DNA of 64,000 nt from Chryseobacterium contaminans (GTDB lineage: Bacteria; Bacteroidota; Bacteroidia; Flavobacteriales; Weeksellaceae). The translations under genes and the position numbers were made by a program. The notes below the pieces were generated by a model, which worked only from the letters and a program-made list of their open reading frames with translations, searched no databases and was not told where the DNA came from. Positions within the stretch are counted from its first letter, which is position 1, and each line of letters begins with the position of its first letter. The DNA is taken from positions 1-64,000 of the forward strand of contig NZ_MAYF01000112.1 in assembly GCF_001684955.1 (NCBI RefSeq), written 5' to 3'. Below are positions 27,372 to 33,772 of this stretch, in pieces.

Positions 27372-27563
27372 TTAAAGATCTCCTGTGCATGATTGGCATT
27401 CATGTCCTGGAAGTGGATAAATCCATCCGCCGCAACAATCCGGAACGGGGCCTACCTGGCATCCAAGTTTTCTCTTGCCTGTGTTAGGATCAGTGTAAAA
27501 ACATTGTCCCGGTGCAATACCACCATTAATTTTCGCAGTTTCTTTTCTTGTTAACTTTTTCAT
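27372..27563 (-). CDS. GG-leader bacteriocin-like peptide, copy 1
   Basis: A 63-residue paralogue of the adjacent peptide. The 15-residue leader is identical. The core (IAPGQCFYTDPNTGKRKLGC...) has six cysteines, including a Cys-Cys pair in PDCCGGWIYPLPG and a CQSC pair near the end. The shared framework is QCFY(I/T)D, a Gly-Cys, GWIYPL/TWIYPL and a terminal CxxC. A -7 box TATATTTG lies about 24 nt upstream. Tandem duplication with core divergence is the simplest history. Confidence 0.75.
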   Translation of the reverse strand: MKKLTRKETAKINGGIAPGQCFYTDPNTGKRKLGCQVGPVPDCCGGWIYPLPGHECQSCTGDL

Positions 27564-27586
27564 ATGGTTTTAGTTTAAATGTGTAT

Positions 27587-27594
27587 CAAATATA
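27587..27594 (-). promoter_or_regulatory. -7 box for the peptide pair
   Basis: Minus strand TATATTTG, 24 nt before the first peptide ATG. Confidence 0.45.
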
Positions 27595-27650
27595 GATAAT
27601 TATTAAACTGCTTGTATCTTTTTTATTCAATATGTGTGGATAAAATAAAA

Positions 27651-28082
27651 TTATCTTTTATTTTTGAAAAAATCTTTAACAATAGTGGAACATTCATTTT
27701 CCATAATACCGGTAATCACCTCTGTTTTAGGGTGTAATGAAAGGTGTTTGTTAATGAAGCCTCTCTGTTCGTCGCGGGCACCAATCACTACTCTGGAAAT
27801 CTGTGACCATGAAAGGGCCCCTGAACACATAACACAGGGTTCCATAGTAACATATAGTGTACAGTCTTTTAAATATTTACCCCCTAAAAAATTGGCAGCA
27901 GCGGTTATAGCCTGCATTTCTGCGTGGGCAGTAACATCATTTAAGGTTTCAGTGAGGTTATGTGCCCTTGCAATAACACGGTTGTTAGAGACTACCACAC
28001 ATCCAATAGGTACTTCATCCTGTTCCAGAGCGGCTTCTGCTTCCTGCAGAGCCATTTTCATATAATATTCGTCAGTAAACAT
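27651..28082 (-). CDS. tadA: tRNA-specific adenosine deaminase
   Basis: A 143-residue zinc deaminase that converts A34 to inosine in tRNA(Arg). It has the HAE motif (VTAHAEMQAI) with the proton-shuttling Glu, and the PCxxC zinc motif in MEPCVMCSGAL. The N-terminus DEYYMKMALQEAEAALEQDEVPIGCVVV is typical of TadA and related guanine deaminases; TadA is preferred by length and neighbours' independence. The TonB-C gene ends 5 nt upstream, so the two may be co-transcribed. Confidence 0.92.
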   Translation of the reverse strand: MFTDEYYMKMALQEAEAALEQDEVPIGCVVVSNNRVIARAHNLTETLNDVTAHAEMQAITAAANFLGGKYLKDCTLYVTMEPCVMCSGALSWSQISRVVIGARDEQRGFINKHLSLHPKTEVITGIMENECSTIVKDFFKNKR

Positions 28083-28087
28083 CTAAT

Positions 28088-28714
28088 TTAATCAACCATC
28101 GTTAACGTTAAAGGAATCCTGAAACGGAATCTTGTGGGATCACCCTTTACCATTGCTGGAGAAAACTTTTCAGAAATAGAGTAGAGTGCAATTTCTGCCT
28201 GTCTGTTGAAGGTGAAATTATCTCCCTGAGCATGAACATTGCTGATGCTTCCATCTTTTTCCACAATAAAAACAACATCTGTTTTTACCGTTTTGGTATC
28301 GGAATTAACACCGTCTACATACAAAAGGTCTGCAACCTCTTGCCGCAGGGTGTTAATACCTCCGGGATAGTCTGCAATCTTTTCCACATCCACAGATTTA
28401 TCACTGAAATCCTGAACGGTTCCTGCCGCTGCTTTTAAAGTCTGAAGATCTTCAATATTCCTTACTCTCAATAAGGCTCCAATTAAGGCGGTGTTCTCAA
28501 TACTATCCATTTTTTTCATGAAAAAGAAGAAATCTCCTTTTATGGCATCCTTTTTAAGGGCATTGGATTCCGCATCAAATTTTTTCTTGAATTCATTATT
28601 CAGCATGCCCCTGTGCTGGTTGTAATAGTTTTTCACCAACCTGAATTCCTCTTTCTGCTGAGATAAGCAAAATGAAGAAACAATACAAAAGATACAAGTG
28701 AATAAAGTTCTCAA
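28088..28714 (-). CDS. Secreted protein with TonB-like C-terminal domain
   Basis: A 208-residue protein with a signal peptide (RTLFTCIFCIVSSFCLSQQ), a Lys-rich middle region and a C-terminal TonB_C-like domain (about 110-205): the YPGGINTLRQEVADLL segment and VFIVEKDGSISNVHAQG. Such domains in small Bacteroidetes proteins may bind TonB-dependent partners, but this one lacks the membrane anchor of true TonB. The start is TTG; the frame upstream closes without an ATG and the signal peptide needs this start. It lies just before tadA. Confidence 0.68.
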   Translation of the reverse strand: MRTLFTCIFCIVSSFCLSQQKEEFRLVKNYYNQHRGMLNNEFKKKFDAESNALKKDAIKGDFFFFMKKMDSIENTALIGALLRVRNIEDLQTLKAAAGTVQDFSDKSVDVEKIADYPGGINTLRQEVADLLYVDGVNSDTKTVKTDVVFIVEKDGSISNVHAQGDNFTFNRQAEIALYSISEKFSPAMVKGDPTRFRFRIPLTLTMVD

Positions 28715-28768
28715 TAGGGTATATTTATGTAAATATAACTAAAAAATATGAGAATGATTCACGATTAT

Positions 28769-29689
28769 TTAACTTTCAAGATAGCGGTTCAGAGATTCCT
28801 GGAGATGATTACGGATGTCATCAACTAAACATTTCGGTTCTAATACGGTTACCTCTTTTCCATAAGATAAAATCTCCTGCATAAAGTCATAAGTAGGATG
28901 AAGGAAAAATTCAAAATAGATTTCTTCCGGAGTTTCTTTTGTTTCTTTCTGAGATTGATGAAGCGGAAAACTTCTGATGTATTCTCCCTGATGACGGCTG
29001 CATTTTAATACAATATTCTGCGGTTTCTGTTCTGCCAGATTCATTACTCCAAAAGCATTTTTAAAATGCTCTCTGAAATTATATTTATACTTTTCTCTGA
29101 ACTGGTTTTTAGCTACATCCAGATAATTGATCCTGTCTAATCCAAATGATTTTAAAACCTTATCCTTGGTATCAATGGCGATGAGGTACCATCTGTCTTT
29201 TGATTCTTTTAAGGCTAAGGGATGAACCTTTCTGGAAGTCATCAGTTTGTTTTTGTAATTGTAATGTTCAAAGGTTACCACTCTTTTGTTACGGATGGCA
29301 AAAAAGAGATCATAAAAATGTTCTATACCGGTTGGTTTACGGCTTTCAAAGAAAATAAAGTCTGAAAAATCCGGATGAAGATTCAGGGCATTGCTTACCT
29401 GGAAAGATTCCAGAAGTTTTTGGTTGTATTCATCCACTTCCATGATGGGGCGACTTTCGATATAGTATCGGTTATCACCTTTTTTCTTGTTATGAATGGA
29501 AAGGTTGAAAAGGTCTGAAATCTCACGGATATCTCTCTGCAAGGTACGGATAGAATAACTTTTGATCCCGGCATCCTGGAATTCAAAAGAATTTAAAAGA
29601 TAATCTTCCAGCTGGGAATAGGTAGCCGGAGAACTTTCTAATCTTTTAATAATTAAGGCATATCTTGTGAGATAAAAATCTTTCTTCAT
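28769..29689 (-). CDS. WYL-domain transcription regulator, candidate controller of the island
   Basis: This 306-residue protein starts at ATG 29689; a GTG 18 nt upstream falls in the -7 box and is rejected. An N-terminal winged HTH (about 1-65, with SYSIRTLQRDIREISDLF as the recognition region) is followed by a WYL domain (about 118-185; HPLALKESKDRWYLIAID) and a WCX-like C-terminus. WYL regulators bind nucleic-acid or nucleotide ligands and control defence (CapW, BrxR) or DNA-damage genes (PafBC). Its own promoter carries the repeated island element, so autoregulation and control of the neighbours is the natural inference. Confidence 0.88.
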   Translation of the reverse strand: MKKDFYLTRYALIIKRLESSPATYSQLEDYLLNSFEFQDAGIKSYSIRTLQRDIREISDLFNLSIHNKKKGDNRYYIESRPIMEVDEYNQKLLESFQVSNALNLHPDFSDFIFFESRKPTGIEHFYDLFFAIRNKRVVTFEHYNYKNKLMTSRKVHPLALKESKDRWYLIAIDTKDKVLKSFGLDRINYLDVAKNQFREKYKYNFREHFKNAFGVMNLAEQKPQNIVLKCSRHQGEYIRSFPLHQSQKETKETPEEIYFEFFLHPTYDFMQEILSYGKEVTVLEPKCLVDDIRNHLQESLNRYLES

Positions 29690-29706
29690 GGTAAAATTTT
29701 GTACCA

Positions 29707-29746
29707 CAAATATATGGGCTTAATGCGACAAAACGTGTCGTATTTT
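29707..29746 (-). promoter_or_regulatory. Island promoter 1 (WYL regulator)
   Basis: Reading leftward: element 29725-29746 containing the perfect inverted repeat CGACA-N5-TGTCG (29726-29740), then exactly 14 nt from its TTTG to the -7 box TATATTTG (29707-29714), then the WYL ATG 17 nt on. Confidence 0.75.
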
Positions 29747-29775
29747 AATTTTTTGTGGGGAGATCGAGAAAAAGA

Positions 29776-29800
29776 TAAGCCACAGAAATACTGTGGCTTA
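29776..29800 (-). terminator. Terminator of the decayed duplicate unit
   Basis: Perfect 10-bp stem TAAGCCACAG / CTGTGGCTTA with a 5-nt loop; T-rich on the minus strand. Confidence 0.75.
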
Positions 29801-30055
29801 TTGAATTATTGGTCAAAATACTCTGAGAATAATTCTCATCTATTCTTTCAAAAATAGATTGTGATTTGGTTATATGCGAAGCTTTGTGAGATTGCTTCAG
29901 AATCTTTGGCCTTGTTTTTAGTGGTCGCAGACCGAATTTCCACTTCTGGGTTATATTTTTCAGACAGAGTTCTGGCTGTCCAACATTTTGTGAATGGCGA
30001 TTCAAAGGTGTTGATGTAATGAGACTGTTGTGTGTATTTAGAGACTTTAAAGATA
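29776..30055 (-). pseudogene. Decayed duplicate of the acidic-protein unit, or a small RNA
   Basis: Between island promoter 2 (-7 at 30048-30055) and the terminator at 29776-29800 lies a ~260-nt transcription unit. Its sequence around 29950-30015 matches the 5' end of the acidic-protein gene at 30290-30355: shared words on the minus strand are CCTTTGAAT, CATTCAC, ACAGCCA and AAATATAACC, in the same order. Single-base indels shift the frame, the ATG is TTG, and no ORF uses a start inside the transcript. The acidic C-terminal half is absent. Either a dead copy kept with its promoter or a non-coding transcript. Confidence 0.5.
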
Positions 30056-30087
30056 ATGGCAGACAGCATCAGAACTTGTCGTATTTT
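30048..30087 (-). promoter_or_regulatory. Island promoter 2 (decayed unit)
   Basis: Element 30066-30087 (most divergent copy, GCATCAGAACTTGTCGTATT), 14 nt, then TATCTTTA (30048-30055), one mismatch from TAnnTTTG. It begins 11 nt past the acidic-gene ORF. Confidence 0.6.
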
Positions 30088-30097
30088 TTATAATTAT

Positions 30098-30346
30098 TTA
30101 AAAGATATCTTCTTCAAGAATGTCTTCTTCAAAATCCTGTCTGAAGAAATTTTCAATGTCGTTGAGATAGTTTTCATAATCCATCTCAGCATTTTCGATG
30201 TCACTCCATTCCACGGTGTAGAGGTCTTCATCGAAGAGTATATCTGTGTTGTGATTGGATGTTTCCATGTTTTGTATTGTGATTTGGTGTTGGTTATATT
30301 TTGAACATACTTGTGGCTGTTCAGCATAGGTGAATGATGAATTCAA
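30098..30346 (-). CDS. Small highly acidic protein of the island
   Basis: An 82-residue protein with 21 Asp/Glu and only one Lys and one Arg. The first 35 residues are polar (MNSSFTYAEQPQVCSKYNQH...), and the remainder is nearly all acidic and aromatic (DILFDEDLYTVEWSDIENAE, ending EEDILEEDIF). No known domain is recognised. Very acidic small proteins can be DNA mimics or partners of DNA-binding proteins, but that is speculation. Coding status is supported by a good ATG, an island promoter 50 nt upstream, and preserved frame in contrast to the decayed copy. Confidence 0.6.
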   Translation of the reverse strand: MNSSFTYAEQPQVCSKYNQHQITIQNMETSNHNTDILFDEDLYTVEWSDIENAEMDYENYLNDIENFFRQDFEEDILEEDIF

Positions 30347-30396
30347 AGGCGTTTTTAAATTTTTATTGATAGTTGTTTTGTGTTATTGTGATACTC

Positions 30397-30436
30397 CAAA
30401 TATAGTGGGGTAATGCGACAAAACTTGACGTATTTA
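30397..30436 (-). promoter_or_regulatory. Island promoter 3 (acidic protein)
   Basis: Element 30415-30436 (GCGACAAAACTTGACGTATT), 14 nt, then TATATTTG (30397-30404). The acidic-protein ATG is 50 nt downstream. Confidence 0.75.
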
Positions 30437-30504
30437 AAATAATTTCTAATCTTTCTAAAATATAATTTCCAGAGCTTATATTGAAGCATTATAAGGTAAA
30501 AAGC

Positions 30505-31542
30505 TTATATTTTATTTTTGATGAGTTTCTGGACGATCTGATTCAGGATTTCTCTGTTGTCATCAATATAGCTTAATCCGGCCTGGATCAAATTTTCAAT
30601 ATTAGACCGTCTTACATTATCCATTGCGGGAGAAGCGTTTTTCAATGAAGGATTCAGACGGTAATAGTTTTTCTGGTTTCTCAGTCCCAGTGTCTGGAAC
30701 ATTTGGGAAAGCTGATAATCTACAGTTTCTGCATTGGCAGACATCAATATATCAATAATTGGGTTTACCCAGCCTATTTTTCCGGCTTTTTCCAGTTTTC
30801 TAAAAGAATAAGGTCTCGCCTCAATGCCGGTTCCGATGGATATAATAATCATATCATTTACTCCGGGATGATTGGCTTTCTGGTGGTTTTTTAAAACTTC
30901 TGCAAAAGGAATCTTTCTGGCTTCTGCATAGGCACAAAGGGCGGGATTATTCGCAAACATACCGCCGTCAATCAGGCTGAAGATTTGCCCATACATTGAT
31001 TTGATCTGTACCGGGCTGAAATAGGTAGGCGCTGCGGATGTTGCCCTGCAAACATCTTTTACATAGAAATTATCCGTGCTGAGATGAGCTTCTGCTGAAT
31101 TGAAAAGCTTAGCTCTTCTGTTTTCTATATCATAACTTGTTATTAAACAAGGTTTTATTAATTCCTTTAATTCTAAATTTCCAAAAAAGTCATTCAGGTT
31201 TTTCTCAAGGGCTTCCTGAGAAATTCTTTCATTCAATAATCCAAATGGATTAACCAGTTTTTCCCAAAAGGAAACCTGGAAGATGTCGCCGCCCTTTTCA
31301 GCATATAATTCCAACCCTTTCTGGATAGAATATTTTGCTTTACGGACTTCATCGGGACATAGAATAATAGACGCAATCAGTCCTCCTGTGCTGCTGCCTG
31401 CCACCAGATCAAAATAATCTCCGAGCTTGGCACTCGGTTTATCATAATACTGGAGCTGTTCTTCTATGTAACGCAGAATAATACAGGTGATAATTCCCCT
31501 TATTCCGCCTCCGTCCAAAGAAAGAATGGTTGTCTTTTTCAT
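30505..31542 (-). CDS. Patatin-like phospholipase
   Basis: A 345-residue patatin with no signal peptide, so cytoplasmic and acting on the inner membrane. The oxyanion motif DGGGIRG is at residues 10-16, the nucleophile elbow G49-S-S-T-G53 has Ser51, and the catalytic Asp192 is in the IDGG motif (SLIDGGMFANNPA). The stand-alone single-domain layout matches CBASS effectors of the CapV type, but no cyclase or other CBASS gene is nearby. It is controlled by an island promoter with a ~120-nt leader. Membrane damage by lysophospholipid release is the likely effect. Confidence 0.9.
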   Translation of the reverse strand: MKKTTILSLDGGGIRGIITCIILRYIEEQLQYYDKPSAKLGDYFDLVAGSSTGGLIASIILCPDEVRKAKYSIQKGLELYAEKGGDIFQVSFWEKLVNPFGLLNERISQEALEKNLNDFFGNLELKELIKPCLITSYDIENRRAKLFNSAEAHLSTDNFYVKDVCRATSAAPTYFSPVQIKSMYGQIFSLIDGGMFANNPALCAYAEARKIPFAEVLKNHQKANHPGVNDMIIISIGTGIEARPYSFRKLEKAGKIGWVNPIIDILMSANAETVDYQLSQMFQTLGLRNQKNYYRLNPSLKNASPAMDNVRRSNIENLIQAGLSYIDDNREILNQIVQKLIKNKI

Positions 31543-31586
31543 GTTGTTTTGTTAATTGTTTTTTAAGAATACATTGAAATGAGATC

Positions 31587-31631
31587 TTATGAAATCAATG
31601 ATTTGGGATAAGGAAAAATGTTTGAATCCAT
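31587..31631 (-). CDS. Possible 14-codon leader ORF before the patatin gene
   Basis: In the patatin leader an ATG at 31631 opens MDSNIFPYPKSLIS and stop. It is bracketed by two direct copies of AGATCTTAT (31582-31590 and 31636-31644). It may be an upstream ORF regulating patatin translation, or chance. Confidence 0.25.
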   Translation of the reverse strand: MDSNIFPYPKSLIS

Positions 31632-31669
31632 GTTCAGATCTTATTACTTTTGGTGGCTTTCTTGTAAAA

Positions 31670-31709
31670 CAAAGGTAGGACGGAGAAGCGACAGAACTTG
31701 ACGTATTTT
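31670..31709 (-). promoter_or_regulatory. Island promoter 4 (patatin)
   Basis: Element 31688-31709 (GCGACAGAACTTGACGTATT), 14 nt, then TACCTTTG (31670-31677). The patatin ATG is 127 nt downstream. Confidence 0.75.
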
Positions 31710-31731
31710 ATTTAATTTTACATAAAAAGGA

Positions 31732-32232
31732 TTAAAAAACAACATAATTCTGTTGATCTCTCTGCATCTTCAAAAGCGTTCTCCAATGGGTTTTAACGGT
31801 CTTTTTCTTTAACGGAATTGTCTTTTTTTCAAAGTGAGGAAGATCTTTAAAAGTTTTCCAATTTCCGCCCCAGTCCCAGCCATGTTTTGCGAAGATTTTC
31901 ACACATTCATACCAATCTGCTACCTTGTCGTTATCCCAGTCTTTTACAGTGTCCCAGCTGGCTGTTTTTCCATCAGTTATCAGGCAGATATCCACAGCGA
32001 AGCCATAATTATGAATACTTTGTCCCGCTTTGGCATTGGTTACTTTTTTACCTGATGTAATTCTTCCAATTGCGTAAAGTCTTTCCTGCTCTTCAAAAGA
32101 CCTTAAGCCCTGAGTGATCCTTACCTTGGCTCTACCGGTGAGTGCTTCGTCACATTCCTTAATAATTTGTTTCATTTCATCTCTTACCGATGGGTGAAGG
32201 CTGTTAATTCGTTCCAATGTTACTTTATCCAT
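31732..32232 (-). CDS. Phage-type M15 L-alanyl-D-glutamate endopeptidase (endolysin-like)
   Basis: A 166-residue metallopeptidase from ATG 32232; the TTG at 32253 is inside the -7 box. M15C residues are clear: QSIHNYGFAVDI gives His74 and Asp81, followed by WDWGGNW (about 119-125) and LPHFE with His133. This is the layout of phage endolysins such as that of T5 and of CwlK. No signal peptide or membrane anchor is present, so it needs help to reach the wall. It is under an island promoter next to the patatin. Confidence 0.9.
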   Translation of the reverse strand: MDKVTLERINSLHPSVRDEMKQIIKECDEALTGRAKVRITQGLRSFEEQERLYAIGRITSGKKVTNAKAGQSIHNYGFAVDICLITDGKTASWDTVKDWDNDKVADWYECVKIFAKHGWDWGGNWKTFKDLPHFEKKTIPLKKKTVKTHWRTLLKMQRDQQNYVVF

Positions 32233-32250
32233 AATCTTTATTGTTTGAAA

Positions 32251-32290
32251 CAAAAGTAGAAGCAGGAAGCGACAAAACTTGACGTATTTT
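32251..32290 (-). promoter_or_regulatory. Island promoter 5 (M15 endolysin)
   Basis: Element 32269-32290 (GCGACAAAACTTGACGTATT), 14 nt, then TACTTTTG (32251-32258). The endolysin ATG is 18 nt downstream. Confidence 0.75.
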
Positions 32291-32340
32291 AATTAAAAAC
32301 CATCATGACTGAAGACTGATTTGAAAATTGTTTTTGAAAA

Positions 32341-32380
32341 CAAAGCTATACTCCTAATGCGACAAAACATGTCGTATTTA
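32341..32380 (-). promoter_or_regulatory. Island promoter 6 (orphan, beside umuC)
   Basis: Element 32359-32380 with the perfect repeat CGACA-N5-TGTCG (32360-32374), 14 nt, then TAGCTTTG (32341-32348). It fires leftward into promoter 5; only a MMVFN mini-ORF lies between. It may be the relic of a lost gene, or may act divergently on umuC. Confidence 0.65.
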
Positions 32381-32462
32381 AAAATAATATTTGTTTGTCT
32401 TTCAATGTGTTAAATGTGATGTTAATTCTGGATTAAAAAGTGATTTTATTTCTGAAAAATAA

Positions 32463-32470
32463 TAATTTTG
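32463..32470 (+). promoter_or_regulatory. -7 box for umuC
   Basis: TAATTTTG, perfect TAnnTTTG, 22 nt before the umuC ATG. An inverted repeat ATACAT-N14-ATGTAT overlaps the start codon. No copy of the island element precedes this box on the + strand. Confidence 0.42.
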
Positions 32471-32491
32471 TATACATAATTCACGATCATC

Positions 32492-33763
32492 ATGTATGCG
32501 CTGGTAGATTGCAATAACTTTTTTGTTTCCTGTGAAAGGACGCTGGACCCTGAGCTTGAAGGCAAACCCGTTGTGGTACTTTCCAACAACGATGGATGTG
32601 TTGTATCCCGAAGCAAGGAAGCAAAAGACCTGGGGATTCCAATGGCGGCTCCTGCATTTAAATACAGAGACCTTTTCAAAGAACATGATGTAAAAAGCTT
32701 TTCTGCAAAATTTGAGCTCTATAACTATAAAAGCCAACAGGTCATTAATATTGCCCGCTCTTATGTTGTGGATTATGAAATTTATAGCATTGATGAGCTT
32801 TTTCTTGATCTAACAGGGTTTAAATATATTGACATCCATGAATATTGCTCTAAAATCAAAACAGAAATCTGGGAGAGGGAAAATATTCCCGTAAGTATAG
32901 GTATTGCTCCCAGCAAGACCTTATGTAAAGTAGCGAATAGGATTGTAAAGGATTTTCCGGAGAAATTTAATGGGGTTTATATTATGGATAGTCCTGAAAA
33001 GATAGAAAAAGCACTGAAATGGCTAAATATAGGTGATGTTTGGGGAATAGGAAGAAAACTGGCAGCCAAAATGAACGACAATGGTGTTTATAAGGCCTGG
33101 GACCTTCTTCAGAAGCCTGAAATGTGGGTTCGAAAAATAATGGGAATTCATGGGGTGAGGATGATTAATGAATTAAAAGGAATCCGCCAGCTTGAGCTGG
33201 ATGCTCCATCTCCGAAAAAATCAATTGCAGTTACCCGAAGTTTTATGGAGATGCTTACTGATAAAGAAGCTGTTCGGGAAAGGGTAGAAACCTTTGGGAT
33301 GTACTGCTCGGAAAGGTTACGGCGGCAGAATACCTGTTGTAAAATGATAACTGTATTTGTACAGACTAACCGTTTCCGAAAAGACCTGCCTGAATATAGG
33401 AATGCGATGACTCAAATTCTTCCCAATCCCACGAATTCATCCATATTGATAGGAAGAGTGGTGAATGAGCTTTTTGAAGCCGTATACAGGGAAGGATTTT
33501 ATTATAAAAGAGCAGGAGTAATGGTGAATGACTTTGTTCCGGAAGATCAGAGACAGATCAGCCTTTTTGAAGAAGATATACAAAACCAGCATCTTCCTGT
33601 GATGAAGGCTATGGATGCCATGAACAGGAAATTCGGGAAAGATAAAGTGCGTTTGGGAAGCATGAGCGGTGAAAATACTTTCGGCCGTGCCCAATTATCT
33701 CCGGAATATGAAGCTTTTCTGAAAAAAAATACGCTGCCTGAAGCTAATTTCAGGTTTCATTAG
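32492..33763 (+). CDS. umuC: Y-family DNA polymerase, UmuC type
   Basis: A 423-residue translesion polymerase catalytic subunit. The N-terminus MYALVDCNNFFVSCERTLDP holds the first metal Asp. The SIDELFLDL motif supplies the catalytic Asp-Glu, the helix-hairpin-helix region is near 170-190 (WGIGRKLAAKMN), and the little finger plus UmuC-type DUF4113 tail follow. Normally paired with the autoproteolytic UmuD; no umuD is adjacent here. The gene faces away from the WYL island but borders one of its promoters, suggesting damage-linked expression. Confidence 0.93.
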   Translation: MYALVDCNNFFVSCERTLDPELEGKPVVVLSNNDGCVVSRSKEAKDLGIPMAAPAFKYRDLFKEHDVKSFSAKFELYNYKSQQVINIARSYVVDYEIYSIDELFLDLTGFKYIDIHEYCSKIKTEIWERENIPVSIGIAPSKTLCKVANRIVKDFPEKFNGVYIMDSPEKIEKALKWLNIGDVWGIGRKLAAKMNDNGVYKAWDLLQKPEMWVRKIMGIHGVRMINELKGIRQLELDAPSPKKSIAVTRSFMEMLTDKEAVRERVETFGMYCSERLRRQNTCCKMITVFVQTNRFRKDLPEYRNAMTQILPNPTNSSILIGRVVNELFEAVYREGFYYKRAGVMVNDFVPEDQRQISLFEEDIQNQHLPVMKAMDAMNRKFGKDKVRLGSMSGENTFGRAQLSPEYEAFLKKNTLPEANFRFH

Positions 33764-33772
33764 TGTACCTTT

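Noticed and set aside
29745-30005. 86-residue leftward ORF over the decayed unit
   Set aside because: TTG start, runs through the terminator at 29776-29800, frame differs from the intact acidic gene.
29848-30069. 73-residue ORF starting at ATG 30069
   Set aside because: Its ATG lies upstream of the -7 box of the unit, so it would not be on the transcript; product unlike any known protein.
30094-30327. 77-residue ORF overlapping the acidic gene in another frame
   Set aside because: Shadow frame; the acidic frame has the better start and agrees with the duplicate.
28769-32380. A CBASS operon (patatin plus WYL)
   Set aside because: No CD-NTase, Cap2/Cap3 or other CBASS gene can be seen within the island, so only the effector family resembles CBASS.
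28769-33763. A prophage
   Set aside because: Only an endolysin-like gene; no integrase, terminase, capsid, tail or holin gene nearby.
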